From positions 1 through 64,000 of the forward strand of contig NZ_JAANAS010000013.1 in assembly GCF_011089875.1 (NCBI RefSeq): a stretch of DNA of 64,000 nucleotides, read 5' to 3'. Of this stretch, positions 33,775-43,673 are shown one piece after another; position 1 is the first letter of the stretch; each line of letters opens with the position of its first letter. A program made the position numbers and the translations under genes. The stretch is from Psychroflexus maritimus (GTDB lineage: Bacteria; Bacteroidota; Bacteroidia; Flavobacteriales; Flavobacteriaceae). Under the pieces are notes generated by a model. The model saw only the letters and a program-made list of their open reading frames with translations. It had not been told where the DNA came from and made no database searches.

Positions 33775-36700
33775 ATGGAACAACAACAACCCTATATACC
33801 TAAAAATCAAATTAGAATAGTAACAGCGGCCTCTTTATTTGATGGCCACGATGCTGCCATTAATGTGATGCGTCGAATCATTCAATCTACTGGTGTTGAA
33901 GTGATTCATCTTGGTCACGACCGAAGTGTAGAAGAAGTAGTGAACACCGCCATTCAAGAAGATGTGAATGCCATTGCCATGACGTCTTACCAAGGTGGGC
34001 ATAATGAGTATTTTAAATACATGTACGACTTACTTCAGGAAAAAGGAGCTCCCCATATCAAAATTTTTGGTGGAGGTGGAGGAGTTATCCTTACCGAAGA
34101 AATTGAAGAGTTGATGAATTACGGCATCACCCGAATTTACTCGCCAGATGACGGTCGTGAGATGGGATTGCAAGGTATGATTAACGATTTGGTTCAAAAA
34201 TCTGATTTTCCAACACCATCCCTAAACCTTCCCAAAGGGAAGGAAATAAACGAGGCTTTAATAGATAAAGACGTAAACAACATTGCACGACTTATTTCCA
34301 TTGCTGAAAATAGACCTGAGGAGTTCAATGAACTTTTCTCCACTCCTTTGGAGGGGTCGGGGGAGGCTTCAGTCCCCGTTTTAGGAATTACAGGAACTGG
34401 TGGTTCTGGAAAATCGTCTTTGGTAGATGAACTTGTCAGACGATTTTTAGTCGATTTTGAAGATAAACAAATCGGAATTATTTCGGTTGACCCTTCCAAA
34501 CGAAAAACTGGTGGAGCTTTGTTAGGCGACCGAATCCGAATGAATGCCATCAATTCACCTCGTGTTTATATGCGTTCGTTGGCTACGCGTCAATCTAATT
34601 TAGCCCTTTCAAAATACGTGCAGGAAGCCGTTGAAGTTTTGAAAGCAGCTAGCTACGATTTAATTATTCTTGAAACTTCAGGAATTGGGCAAAGTGATAC
34701 TGAAATTTTAGACCACTCGGATGTGTCTTTGTATGTTATGACACCAGAATTTGGGGCGGCAACTCAATTGGAAAAAATTGATATGCTTGATTTTGCTGAC
34801 TTGGTAGCCATCAATAAATTCGATAAGCGTGGAGCTAAAGATGCCTTACGTGATGTGAAAAAACAATACCAACGCAATCATCAATTGTGGGACGCTAAAT
34901 TGGATACACTTCCCGTTTATGGAACCATCGCTTCGCAATTCAACGATCCAGGAATGAACATTTTGTACAAGCACATCATGGATCAAATGGCTGAAAAAAC
35001 CAAAGCTGAACTGAAAAGCAATTACCAAATCACGGATGAAATGTCAGAGAAAATTTTTGTCATTCCACCCGCAAGAACGCGTTATTTGTCTGAGATTTCT
35101 GAAAATAATCGCGCTTACGATCAAAAAGCAAATCAGCAGGTAGAAGTTGCACAAAAATTATATGGAATTTTCAAAACCTTAGAATCTTCAGCTGAAGCGC
35201 AGTTGGCTTTAGACAAAAACGGAATTGATGAAGAAGCTTTAGCCAATGCGACTAATGAGGACAACCAACAATTAATTGGCTTACTCAAAAAAGAATTCGA
35301 TCGCCTTAAAATGGATTTGAATCCTTACAACTGGGAGAAAATTTTAGCTTGGGATGCCACGGTGAAACGCTATAAAGATCCAATTTACAGCTTCAAGGTT
35401 CGCGATAAAGAAATTAAAATTGAAACTCATACTGAGTCGCTTTCTCACCAACAAATTCCAAAAATTGCCTTACCAAAATACCAAGCTTGGGGCGATTTGC
35501 TCAAGTGGTTATTGCAGGAAAATGTGCCTGGCGAGTTTCCTTACACCGCTGGTTTATATCCATTTAAACGAACAGGTGAAGACCCAACCCGAATGTTTGC
35601 TGGCGAAGGAGGGCCTGAACGTACCAACCGAAGATTTCACTACGTAAGTGCTGGACTACCCGCCAAGCGTTTGTCCACCGCATTCGATTCGGTAACTTTA
35701 TATGGTAACAATCCCGACCACCGACCAGATATTTACGGAAAAATCGGTAATGCCGGAGTGTCGATTTGTTGTTTAGACGACGCCAAGAAACTGTATTCAG
35801 GATTCGATTTGGCGCATCACATGACATCGGTAAGTATGACCATCAACGGTCCTGCGCCCATGTTACTTGGCTTTTTCATGAATGCTGCCATCGATCAACA
35901 ATGTGAAAAATACATTACAGAAAATGGCTTAGAACAAGAAGTGGAAGCTAAAATCAAACAGATTTACAAAGAAAACGGTTTAGATCGCCCTAAATACAAT
36001 GGCGATTTACCCGAAGGCAACAATGGTTTAGGTTTGATGCTATTAGGTGTTACTGGCGATCAAGTTTTGCCTGCCGATGTGTATCAAAAAATCAAAATGG
36101 ATACTATCGCTGTGGTTCGAGGTACTGTACAAGCCGATATTCTTAAAGAAGACCAAGCACAAAACACCTGTATTTTCTCTACTGAATTCGCTTTGCGATT
36201 GATGGGTGATGTGCAGGAATATTTCATTGAAAATAAAGTCAGAAATTTCTATTCGGTTTCTATTTCGGGATATCATATTGCAGAAGCAGGTGCCAACCCC
36301 ATTACCCAATTGGCTTTAACGCTTTCCAACGGTTTCACTTACGTGGAATATTACTTGAGCCGTGGCATGGACATCAACAAATTTGGCCCTAATTTAAGTT
36401 TCTTCTTCTCCAACGGAATTGACCCAGAATACGCGGTAATAGGTCGTGTTGCAAGAAGAATTTGGGCGAAAGCCATGCGCGATAAATACGGGGCAAATCC
36501 ACGTGCACAAATGCTGAAATACCACATTCAAACCTCAGGGCGCTCGCTGCATGCACAAGAAATTGACTTCAACGACATCCGAACCACTTTACAAGCCCTC
36601 TATGCCATTTACGATAACTGTAACTCCTTGCATACCAATGCTTACGATGAAGCCATTACCACACCCACCGAAGAATCGGTGCGACGTGCAATGGCAATTC

Positions 36701-37218
36701 AGTTGATTATCAACAAAGAATTAGGCTTAGCGAAAAATGAAAATCCAATTCAAGGGGCGTTTATTATCGAAGAGCTTACCGACTTAGTTGAAGAAGCTGT
36801 TTTAACCGAATTTGATCGTTTAACCGAACGTGGTGGCGTTTTAGGTGCGATGGAAACCATGTATCAACGAAGTAAAATTCAGGAAGAAAGTCTGCATTAC
36901 GAAACCTTGAAGCACACAGGAGAATTCCCAATTATTGGGGTAAACACCTTTTTAAGTTCAAAAGGCTCGCCGACAGTAAAACCAAGAGAAGTGATTCGCG
37001 CCACCGAAGACGAGAAAGAATTTCAAATCAATACGTTGAATAAATTACATCAAGCCTACGAAAGCAAAGCCGCAGAATATTTGGCTAAGATTCAAGACGC
37101 AGCCATCAACAACCGAAATATGTTTGAAGAGTTGATGGAAGCCACGAAATATTGTTCGTTAGGTCAAATTACTGAAGCTTTATTTGAAGTAGGTGGGCAG
37201 TATAGACGAAACATGTAA
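33775..37218 (+). CDS. icmF: Fused isobutyryl-CoA mutase IcmF (B12-dependent, with G-protein chaperone)
   Basis: Interconverts isobutyryl-CoA and butyryl-CoA with adenosylcobalamin. Its 1147 residues hold the fusion layout: N-terminal B12 domain (about 12-140, with cobalt-ligand motif DGHDAAINV), MeaB-like GTPase (about 200-420, P-loop [22 protein letters not shown]), linker helices, and mutase barrel (about 560-1147). F608 (RMFAGEG) and Q796 (DQAQNT) stand where methylmalonyl-CoA mutase has Tyr89 and Arg207, which marks IcmF and not MCM. The segment between B12 and G domains has two repeat-derived linkers. It has its own start 108 bases after the phosphoribosyltransferase gene. Confidence 0.95.
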   Translation: MEQQQPYIPKNQIRIVTAASLFDGHDAAINVMRRIIQSTGVEVIHLGHDRSVEEVVNTAIQEDVNAIAMTSYQGGHNEYFKYMYDLLQEKGAPHIKIFGGGGGVILTEEIEELMNYGITRIYSPDDGREMGLQGMINDLVQKSDFPTPSLNLPKGKEINEALIDKDVNNIARLISIAENRPEEFNELFSTPLEGSGEASVPVLGITGTGGSGKSSLVDELVRRFLVDFEDKQIGIISVDPSKRKTGGALLGDRIRMNAINSPRVYMRSLATRQSNLALSKYVQEAVEVLKAASYDLIILETSGIGQSDTEILDHSDVSLYVMTPEFGAATQLEKIDMLDFADLVAINKFDKRGAKDALRDVKKQYQRNHQLWDAKLDTLPVYGTIASQFNDPGMNILYKHIMDQMAEKTKAELKSNYQITDEMSEKIFVIPPARTRYLSEISENNRAYDQKANQQVEVAQKLYGIFKTLESSAEAQLALDKNGIDEEALANATNEDNQQLIGLLKKEFDRLKMDLNPYNWEKILAWDATVKRYKDPIYSFKVRDKEIKIETHTESLSHQQIPKIALPKYQAWGDLLKWLLQENVPGEFPYTAGLYPFKRTGEDPTRMFAGEGGPERTNRRFHYVSAGLPAKRLSTAFDSVTLYGNNPDHRPDIYGKIGNAGVSICCLDDAKKLYSGFDLAHHMTSVSMTINGPAPMLLGFFMNAAIDQQCEKYITENGLEQEVEAKIKQIYKENGLDRPKYNGDLPEGNNGLGLMLLGVTGDQVLPADVYQKIKMDTIAVVRGTVQADILKEDQAQNTCIFSTEFALRLMGDVQEYFIENKVRNFYSVSISGYHIAEAGANPITQLALTLSNGFTYVEYYLSRGMDINKFGPNLSFFFSNGIDPEYAVIGRVARRIWAKAMRDKYGANPRAQMLKYHIQTSGRSLHAQEIDFNDIRTTLQALYAIYDNCNSLHTNAYDEAITTPTEESVRRAMAIQLIINKELGLAKNENPIQGAFIIEELTDLVEEAVLTEFDRLTERGGVLGAMETMYQRSKIQEESLHYETLKHTGEFPIIGVNTFLSSKGSPTVKPREVIRATEDEKEFQINTLNKLHQAYESKAAEYLAKIQDAAINNRNMFEELMEATKYCSLGQITEALFEVGGQYRRNM
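34208..34253. repeat. Palindrome-like repeat segment inside icmF, left
   Basis: CCATCCCTAAACCTTCCCAA continuing into AGGGAAGG encodes the linker [12 protein letters not shown]. Its reverse complement resembles 34335-34371 (shared pattern CTTTGGRARGG..GGGAWGG). It lies in a domain boundary where inserted peptide is tolerated. Confidence 0.5.
34335..34371. repeat. Palindrome-like repeat segment inside icmF, right
   Basis: CTCCTTTGGAGGGGTCGGGG and following GAGGC encodes the linker [11 protein letters not shown]. It is in opposite orientation to 34208-34253. Repeats of the form CCTTTGGAGGG..GGGGAGG occur scattered in Bacteroidota genomes, including inside genes. Confidence 0.5.
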
Positions 37219-37248
37219 GCAGAGAGCCACATTTTGCTTGGCAAAATG

Positions 37249-37289
37249 TGTGCGAATCGCTTATCCCGAGAGCAATAGCGATTCGGGAT
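37249..37289. repeat. 41-bp direct repeat with two alternative stems, copy 1
   Basis: Identical to 37339-37379. It contains GAATCGCT..AGCGATTC and ATCCCGA..TCGGGAT, which share bases and so cannot both form. It lies 30 bases after icmF and may act as a transcript 3' end or be a dispersed repeat. Confidence 0.85.
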
Positions 37290-37338
37290 GTATTGTAACT
37301 CAGGAGATTTTTTTGCAAGCTGATTGCGCTGAAGCATT

Positions 37339-37379
37339 TGTGCGAATCGCTTATCCCGAGAGCAATAGCGATTCGGGAT
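37339..37379. repeat. 41-bp direct repeat with two alternative stems, copy 2
   Basis: Exact second copy 90 bases downstream of the first. No T-run follows directly, so it is not a typical terminator. The rest of the icmF-DUF58 spacer shows nothing else. Confidence 0.85.
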
Positions 37380-37509
37380 TTGTTTTCAACCTCAAACTCA
37401 CTTCATCTTAGAAAAAAATTAAAGCCTCAATTCTTTTAAAGCGTTGTGGTTTTTTGTTCTGCTGAAGATACAATTACCAAGCTATGTATAAGCTATGAGT
37501 TAAATCAAT

Positions 37510-38841
37510 TTAAACACTAGTCTTAGCTTTCATTTCTAAGTATTTATTAATGACGTTAATTTGAAGATTTTCTGGTGCGGTAAAAACGACTTGAATTCTG
37601 TTTTTTCTAAGTAAGTAGATCATTTCTTGCTTTTGTAAAGCCAAATCCTCTGCAATACTTACATCATAAATTTCGTTGCTACTTTGAGGGGTTTTATGTC
37701 TTAATCTTTCTACCTCATTATTTTCAAAAAAAACCAAAATTAATTCGTGTTTTTTATCAATAGCTTTTAAATAAACAAGTTGTCGTTCTAAGGAAATTTT
37801 ATGTTCAAAATTGGTATATAAGATAAGCAAGCTTCGTTTAGTTACTTTTCTACTCAAGTACGCATACAGCTTTGCAAAATCGGTCATGGCGTAATCGGGT
37901 GTGATTTGGTATAGATTTTCCATTATTTTTCTCAACTGAGATTTTTGAGAATTAGCTTTTACAAATCGGCTTACACTTCCTGAAAACTGAAGCATACCTA
38001 CTTTATCTTTTCGTTTCAGTGCCACATTAGTAAGAGCTAGACAAGAATTAACCGAATAATCTAACAAGCTTAATCCGTTGAAAGGCATTTTCATGTTTTT
38101 ACCAGCATCAATTAAGCAGTAAATGTCTTGTGATTTTTCATCTTGAAACTGATTGATCATCAGATGTTTTTTCTTCGCTGTGGCTTTCCAGTTAATGGTT
38201 CTAATATCGTCGCCAACCACATAATCTTTAATTTGTTCAAATTCTAAGGTGTGTCCAATTTTTCTTACTTTTTTAAATCCAAATAAAGATTTGATGTGGT
38301 GCGAGGCGTAAAAATCCATTTCTTTCATTTGCACAAAAGAGGGATAAACCATTACCTTTTTTGCTCCATCAAAGCTAAATCGGCGTTCAAACAAACCGAT
38401 TTTAGTTTTGGCATAACAGTGTAATTTGCCAAATTCATAGACCCCTCTTTTTTTAGGGATAAGTTGGTAAGTAATATAATTACTTTCGGAGGGTTTTAAA
38501 CTGATTTGTTTTTTAAAATCCCTTTTTTGAAACTGAAAAGGAATCTCGTCAATCACTTTAATTTTTAAATTGAAATTTGATTTATTTTGAACCTCAATTT
38601 TAAGTTCATTTGCATCAGAATTTGAAAATTTGTCAGCCATTGCTCGTGATGCTTCCACATCAACATAAAAAAATAAATTGATGAATTCAATACACAAGAT
38701 TACAGAAATGGCAATCAAATAATACCAACTAATTAAATAGAACAGAGGAATAAAAAAGGCAATTAAAAAGCTTACTGGAACCGCAAAAATGAGGTAAAAC
38801 AGCAAAGGACTAATAAAAAGTTGGGTATAAAATTTCTTCAC
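37510..38841 (-). CDS. DUF58 domain protein
   Basis: A 443-residue protein with two N-terminal transmembrane helices (about 10-55), then an extended domain and the DUF58/vWA-like core. The signature VVGDDIRTINWKATAKKKHLMINQFQDEKSQDIYCLIDAGKNM sits near 208-250. DUF58 proteins pair with MoxR ATPases in chaperone-like systems. The GTG start overlaps the moxR stop by one base, so expression is coupled. It is last in a six-gene cluster. Confidence 0.9.
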   Translation of the reverse strand: MKKFYTQLFISPLLFYLIFAVPVSFLIAFFIPLFYLISWYYLIAISVILCIEFINLFFYVDVEASRAMADKFSNSDANELKIEVQNKSNFNLKIKVIDEIPFQFQKRDFKKQISLKPSESNYITYQLIPKKRGVYEFGKLHCYAKTKIGLFERRFSFDGAKKVMVYPSFVQMKEMDFYASHHIKSLFGFKKVRKIGHTLEFEQIKDYVVGDDIRTINWKATAKKKHLMINQFQDEKSQDIYCLIDAGKNMKMPFNGLSLLDYSVNSCLALTNVALKRKDKVGMLQFSGSVSRFVKANSQKSQLRKIMENLYQITPDYAMTDFAKLYAYLSRKVTKRSLLILYTNFEHKISLERQLVYLKAIDKKHELILVFFENNEVERLRHKTPQSSNEIYDVSIAEDLALQKQEMIYLLRKNRIQVVFTAPENLQINVINKYLEMKAKTSV

Positions 38842-39938
38842 TATCTTGGTACTTCAACAGTTTTACTTATCAAATCAATAACCTGTTCGGTGGTTATTCC
38901 TTCCATTTCTTTTTCGGGCGATAAAATCATGCGATGATTGAGTACAGGCTTTAATCCGCGTTTTACATCTTCAGGACTCACAAAATCCCGTCCTTGCATT
39001 GCTGCAAAGGTCTTAGAGGTATTTAATAAGGCAATGGAAGCCCTGGGCGAAGCTCCTAAAATCAAGTGCGGATGTTTTCTAGTTTCTTGAATAAGTTGAG
39101 CAATGTAGGTTAAAATTTTTGGTTCAACAATTACTTGCTGAATAAGCTTTCGGTATTCAATTAAGTCTTCAACATTTAGCACACTTTCTACATTAGCTGA
39201 AAAATCTTGGTTAAGATTTTGATGCTTTTTTTCTAATAGTTTAATTTCAGCTTCTAGACTAGGATAATTTAGTTTGATTTTGAATAAAAACCGGTCTAAT
39301 TGTGCTTCAGGTAAAGCATAAGTTCCTTCTTGTTCAATAGGGTTTTGGGTTGCTAAAACCATGAATGGTTCTTGCATCTTAAAAACTTCTTGGTCTATAC
39401 TAATTTGTTTTTCTTCCATTACCTCAAACAAGGAAGATTGTGTTTTTGCCGGAGAACGATTAATTTCATCAATCAAAACTAAGTTGGAAAAGATAGGGCC
39501 TTTTTTGAATTCGAAATCTCTTTTTGCTTCATTAAAAATTGAAGTCCCCAAAACATCACTTGGCATTAAATCTGGAGTAAATTGAATTCTACTAAAAGCT
39601 GCCGATACACACTTGGCAAAAATTTTAGCCGTTTCTGTTTTTGCAATGCCTGGAACTCCTTCTATTAATACATGACCTTTAGAAAGCAAGGCAGCAATTA
39701 GTAAATCTACAAATTCTTCCTGACCAATAATTAGCTGGTTGATTTGTTGGCGAAGCTTTTCTAATGAAGATTGAAGCGCTTCTAATGGAATTCTACTTTT
39801 AAACTGATTTGAATTGCTTTCAGTTATTTTTTTTTCTTTGGAAGTTTCATCTGAAGCGATTTCTTCAGAAATTTTATTTTCATTTGAAGAAGTATCATCG
39901 TTTGAAATTTTCTCTGGTCTTTTATTTTCGTTTTCCAT
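38841..39938 (-). CDS. MoxR-family AAA+ ATPase
   Basis: A 365-residue ATPase thought to help assemble or activate partner complexes carrying vWA or DUF58 proteins. The N-terminal 45 residues are acidic and disordered. Walker A is EGVPGIAKTET (93-103) and Walker B LVLIDEINRSP (153-163). The sensor text ATQNPIEQEGTYALPEAQLDRFLFK follows. The lid domain has GASPRASIALL. It overlaps both neighbours by one base. Confidence 0.95.
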   Translation of the reverse strand: MENENKRPEKISNDDTSSNENKISEEIASDETSKEKKITESNSNQFKSRIPLEALQSSLEKLRQQINQLIIGQEEFVDLLIAALLSKGHVLIEGVPGIAKTETAKIFAKCVSAAFSRIQFTPDLMPSDVLGTSIFNEAKRDFEFKKGPIFSNLVLIDEINRSPAKTQSSLFEVMEEKQISIDQEVFKMQEPFMVLATQNPIEQEGTYALPEAQLDRFLFKIKLNYPSLEAEIKLLEKKHQNLNQDFSANVESVLNVEDLIEYRKLIQQVIVEPKILTYIAQLIQETRKHPHLILGASPRASIALLNTSKTFAAMQGRDFVSPEDVKRGLKPVLNHRMILSPEKEMEGITTEQVIDLISKTVEVPR

Positions 39939-41113
39939 TACATGTATTTTTTTACAATTCTAATTACTTTCTTTAAATCGCGCTTTTCAATTGTTAATTT
40001 ATTATTTATTTTTTTAATTTGTTTCAAGTCTTCATCAATTTCATCAAATGTCATTTCTTTCTTTTGAGCCACTAGCATGAGCTCTTCCGTAGAAGGTGGA
40101 TTACTTACGCCATAATCTAAGTACCATTTTTTATGTAGTTGTTGTATTTTCATTTGTAAAAACTCTTCTTGGGTTTGTTTTTTCTGAAAGACATCAGCTA
40201 TGGTTTGAATAAATTCTACCGATTTATTTGGATATGCTTGCACAACAGGAATAGCCCGTTGTGTTCTTTTACCCATAAAAATAAGCATTAATAATACACC
40301 TATAAGCAAACTGTAAAACATCCATTTTAAAGCCTTATTTTTTAGCATAAATTGTAAAGGAGAGGAAATCACTTGTTTGCCTGATTTAAAATAGGCGTCT
40401 AAGTATAAATTTTTATTCACATCAAAGCCTTGCAAAATTTCTTCTACGTAGGCGTGATGAGCTCTTCTTAAGAAATAGAAATTCCCAAAACTTTCCGGAT
40501 GGGTGTGTAAGTAAATTTCTCCCTTACCTTCTTTAATTTTAATTAAATTAGGATAGGATTCTTCTTCATTTTTTAATTCTGAAACTAAGCCTAAGGTATC
40601 TGATTGCACACTGTCTAATTTAATAAAATACCGTTGAGTAACATACTGTCCGGAGGGAAATTCTACATTAGACAAACTGCTAATTTTGGCTTTAAAATAA
40701 TTTTTACCAAGTTGATTGGTAAAGGTTCTTGTTTCAAATTTATAATCTTCTGTTATAGGATTGGCAAAATATTTATTGGCTATATAGAGGGTATTACCTT
40801 TTTGTACCCATTTTTTAATTTTTTCCCATCCAACTTCAGAAATATCAGTATATCCGTTAAAAAAAACTAGCGTACCATCCTCAATTTGATTATCTATAAA
40901 AGCTTCGTACACCGATTTGTTAAGGTAATGAATTTCATTAAAGCTCGATTTTTCAATAGCTTCATTAAAAGCTTTACTTCCTAGGGCTTTAACCGAATCA
41001 TAAGTGTAATCTGGACTAAAATCTAAAGGTTCTGGACTATTTACTTCAAAATACACCATTACAGCAATGGCTATGGCTAGAAAACTCAATATTATTTTTT
41101 GCTTTTTATCCAT
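39938..41113 (-). CDS. DUF4350 domain protein
   Basis: A 391-residue membrane-anchored protein. An N-terminal helix (about 5-22) is followed by a periplasmic GATase-like domain (about 40-230), with NGYTDISEVGWEKIKKWVQKGNTLYIANKYF typical of DUF4350. A second transmembrane helix (about 265-283) precedes a cytoplasmic tail. Cluster context (MoxR, DUF58, DUF4129) supports the family. The function is unknown. Confidence 0.82.
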   Translation of the reverse strand: MDKKQKIILSFLAIAIAVMVYFEVNSPEPLDFSPDYTYDSVKALGSKAFNEAIEKSSFNEIHYLNKSVYEAFIDNQIEDGTLVFFNGYTDISEVGWEKIKKWVQKGNTLYIANKYFANPITEDYKFETRTFTNQLGKNYFKAKISSLSNVEFPSGQYVTQRYFIKLDSVQSDTLGLVSELKNEEESYPNLIKIKEGKGEIYLHTHPESFGNFYFLRRAHHAYVEEILQGFDVNKNLYLDAYFKSGKQVISSPLQFMLKNKALKWMFYSLLIGVLLMLIFMGKRTQRAIPVVQAYPNKSVEFIQTIADVFQKKQTQEEFLQMKIQQLHKKWYLDYGVSNPPSTEELMLVAQKKEMTFDEIDEDLKQIKKINNKLTIEKRDLKKVIRIVKKYM

Positions 41114-41807
41114 TTTGTTGATTTAGTTGTGTGGTAATGGTATTTAAAGCATTTAAGTAATCTTGATAGGCAAAATGAGTAACTTTGAAATTACCATACC
41201 AAGCATTTTCATAATAATAAGTGAGCGTCTTAAAGTCGTCTAAAAAATTCAAATTTTTTAGTTCTTTATAGTATTCGCTGTTGGTTTTATCAGATTTAAA
41301 TCGAATTAATTTATAATGGTCAAGCTGCATTAAGGTTTTAATGTATTGATAACGGACTAAAAGTTGATAATCATTTTTATTTTTTGCCTTTTCAATAAGT
41401 TTATCAATGGCTAACTTACGTTCTTCTTCATTCAGGTTATTTAGTAAAACTTCGTTGGTTTTTGTATTTATTTTCACATGTTTTCTTAGCGGATTATTCT
41501 TGAAAAATAGGTAGATTAAGAGGGCTATTACTAAACCAATAACAAGATAGGGGAGGAAGTCAACAAATGTTCCCCACCAATCAGGTTTGCCTATGCCAAA
41601 TAAAGCATCAAGAATTTTGTTTAACTGCTTACCTATCCAATTCCAGAATTGGTCCCATAGCGATTCAGGAAGATCTACATTTTCTTGGTATTGATAAATG
41701 TTTTCGTTTTTTAGTTGCTCAATTACCTTAGTCTCAAACACCTCTTTTTTTCCTTGAAGAAATGGAATAAATGTCAAATTAATAAGGTATTGAAAAGTGA
41801 AATTCAT
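41106..41807 (-). CDS. DUF4129 domain protein
   Basis: A 233-residue membrane protein with one central transmembrane helix (about 86-106, YLVIGLVIALLIYLFF). A C-terminal DUF4129 segment covers about 130-215 (RKLAIDKLIEKAKNKNDYQLLVRYQYIKTLMQLD..LTYYYENAWYGNF). The family accompanies transglutaminase-like or MoxR/DUF58 clusters. It overlaps DUF4350 by eight bases. Confidence 0.82.
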   Translation of the reverse strand: MNFTFQYLINLTFIPFLQGKKEVFETKVIEQLKNENIYQYQENVDLPESLWDQFWNWIGKQLNKILDALFGIGKPDWWGTFVDFLPYLVIGLVIALLIYLFFKNNPLRKHVKINTKTNEVLLNNLNEEERKLAIDKLIEKAKNKNDYQLLVRYQYIKTLMQLDHYKLIRFKSDKTNSEYYKELKNLNFLDDFKTLTYYYENAWYGNFKVTHFAYQDYLNALNTITTQLNQQNG

Positions 41808-42679
41808 TAATAATCACCTATTTGATTAATTTCATCTAAATCAGCTTCACCGTATTTTTGTTCATTTAAGTTGAAATAAATAAGTGCACTTAAAATAATG
41901 GCGAGTACATTTAGCAGGTATTGTAAAAATGTGCTTATGGTAGTTATGCTGGCAAGTATAATTTTATCGGTACTTGAAAAACTACTAAAATCTGCATCTA
42001 CCAAGCCAGAAAGCCACATATACATTGCGGTTGGAATGGTAAATACTAATCCAATAATTGAGATAATAATTCCAAATACTAGCACCACACCAAAAGTAGC
42101 CCACCAATTGTCTTTAATTAATCTAAAACATTCATTAATAACTTCACCAACGCCTACTTTTTTAAAGACTAAAACAGGAAAAGCAATAGTAAATACTATT
42201 GCAAAATAAATACTAGGTAAAAAGCAAGCAATAAAGCTAACTACAAGAATTAATCCTACTAAAAAGCTTAAGCCTAGGCTGTTTCCAAAGTTAGACTTGA
42301 TTTGTACAGAAATACTTTCTATAGAAAAGCTACCAGTTTCTTTATAGGATTTGATAGCACCTAAAATGGATAATTCTAACACAATGAAGAGGATAATACT
42401 TAAAACTATAGTGGCTATGTTGGCTAATACTAGTCCAGAGCTAAAGGATTCTGTAAAAAAATTTTCTATACTAGCTGGATCGCTAGGATCAAAATTTAAG
42501 CTAGAAGTAGCAGAATACTGCGTGTAAAAGCTAAGTAATAAGACAGGGACTAAAAAAGGAATAACAAATTTCAAAAACACTTGCCACAATTCATTGCGAA
42601 AGATTTTGGCAAAATTAAAGGTGTCTGAAATTAATTCTCCAAATTCTCGGGTTTTTTCAAGATTAAATTTTGTTTCCAT
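41807..42679 (-). CDS. Polytopic membrane protein of the MoxR/DUF58 cluster
   Basis: A 290-residue protein with about six hydrophobic segments. The arrangement resembles the membrane domain found in glycerophosphodiester phosphodiesterase membrane proteins (REFGELISDTFNFAKIFRNELWQVFLKF; ECFRLIKDNWWATFGVVLVFG). No catalytic site is seen. It ends one base into the DUF4129 start and begins inside spoIIM by 17 bases, so it is part of one transcript. Confidence 0.7.
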   Translation of the reverse strand: METKFNLEKTREFGELISDTFNFAKIFRNELWQVFLKFVIPFLVPVLLLSFYTQYSATSSLNFDPSDPASIENFFTESFSSGLVLANIATIVLSIILFIVLELSILGAIKSYKETGSFSIESISVQIKSNFGNSLGLSFLVGLILVVSFIACFLPSIYFAIVFTIAFPVLVFKKVGVGEVINECFRLIKDNWWATFGVVLVFGIIISIIGLVFTIPTAMYMWLSGLVDADFSSFSSTDKIILASITTISTFLQYLLNVLAIILSALIYFNLNEQKYGEADLDEINQIGDY

Positions 42680-43637
42680 TGGTTTTTAGGTTTTTGTTTA
42701 GTTGAATAGGCAAAAATAAGTAATAATATAAGAGTAGGGCTATTGAGCCTCCAATTATTAGAATAGCAATTAAGTCTGGCATATAAGTCATTCTAGTAAT
42801 GAAGCCCTCTAGAAATCCAGCAATAATAAAAAAAGGAATGGTGCTAATTACAATTTTAAGGGCATCCTTAGCACGCATGGTAAAAGATTTTAAACGCGTA
42901 TATGTACCAGGAAAAATGATCCCTTTAGCTAAAACCATTCCTGCCGTAATACATATAATAATAACCGAAATCTCAATGGTTCCGTGAATCCAAATTGTCC
43001 TTACCGATTCCCATAGTAGGCCTTTTTCATAAAAGAAATATTGAAAAGACCCCAGCATGATAGCATTTTGCATGGCAATAAAAACAGTACCTACACCAAA
43101 TAAAATTCCGGCGGCAAAAGATAGCAATCCTACGCGAATATTATTAATGGTAATTCCTAAAAACATATCTACTGAATTTGCCTTTTTATAAACAGCCATT
43201 GGGTCGCCTTTTTCAATATTATCTAGCGTCATATTTACATAAGCATCCCCCATAATCAAACGCACAAAATCAGCATCTTCAGCAGCAGAATATGCTCCAA
43301 TGATTGAAAAACCTAAAAACAAACTAAAAGCAATAGCTAATTCTTTAAAGTAAGATTTAAACAACAATGGAAAACTTTTGAAGTAAAAATGGACAAGCTG
43401 GTTTTTTGTAGTTCGTTTGTTTTCATTTATTTTTCTGTGTGCCTTTGAAGTAAGCGAATTTAAATAAGTAACAATCGGACTCTCAGGATAAAATGTTTGA
43501 GCATAACTTAAATCTTCTGAAATACTTACATAAGCGTTTGTAAGCTCTCTGGGACTTAAATATTTTTTCTTAGAAAGAAAATTTTCAAATTCGTTCCATT
43601 TGTCCTTATTTTGCTGAATAAATGAAGCTTCTCTCAT
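42663..43637 (-). CDS. SpoIIM-like membrane protein
   Basis: A 324-residue member of the stage II sporulation protein M family, present in many non-sporulating bacteria. A cytoplasmic N-terminal helical part (about 1-100) is followed by five or six transmembrane helices. Typical text includes NNIRVGLLSFAAGILFGVGTVFIAMQNAIMLG and IHGTIEISVIIICITAGMVLAKGIIFPG. ATG 43637 is preferred over GTG 43643. It is the first gene of the cluster, facing the divergent RDD gene 37 bases away. Confidence 0.88.
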   Translation of the reverse strand: MREASFIQQNKDKWNEFENFLSKKKYLSPRELTNAYVSISEDLSYAQTFYPESPIVTYLNSLTSKAHRKINENKRTTKNQLVHFYFKSFPLLFKSYFKELAIAFSLFLGFSIIGAYSAAEDADFVRLIMGDAYVNMTLDNIEKGDPMAVYKKANSVDMFLGITINNIRVGLLSFAAGILFGVGTVFIAMQNAIMLGSFQYFFYEKGLLWESVRTIWIHGTIEISVIIICITAGMVLAKGIIFPGTYTRLKSFTMRAKDALKIVISTIPFFIIAGFLEGFITRMTYMPDLIAILIIGGSIALLLYYYLFLPIQLNKNLKTNGNKI

Positions 43638-43656
43638 AAGCACTTAAAATAAGTTT

Positions 43657-43664
43657 CAAAGATA
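43657..43664 (-). promoter_or_regulatory. -7 box of the SpoIIM-to-DUF58 operon
   Basis: Perfect TATCTTTG on the minus strand, 20 bases before ATG 43637. A plus-strand TAAGTTTC (43650-43657, seven of eight) overlaps it and would serve the RDD gene. The divergent promoters therefore share the same 15 bases and should compete. Confidence 0.45.
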
Positions 43665-43673
43665 AACGAAATT

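Noticed and set aside
35420-36309. Several open frames of 70-90 codons on either strand inside icmF
   Set aside because: They are shadow frames of a conserved gene and encode no recognisable protein.
33775-37218. Methylmalonyl-CoA mutase
   Set aside because: The B12 domain is N-terminal, a GTPase is fused, and F608/Q796 replace the Tyr and Arg needed for the carboxylate of methylmalonyl-CoA.
42663-43637. Evidence of sporulation from a SpoIIM homologue
   Set aside because: The SpoIIM family is widespread in non-spore-formers within MoxR/DUF58 clusters, and no other sporulation gene is seen.
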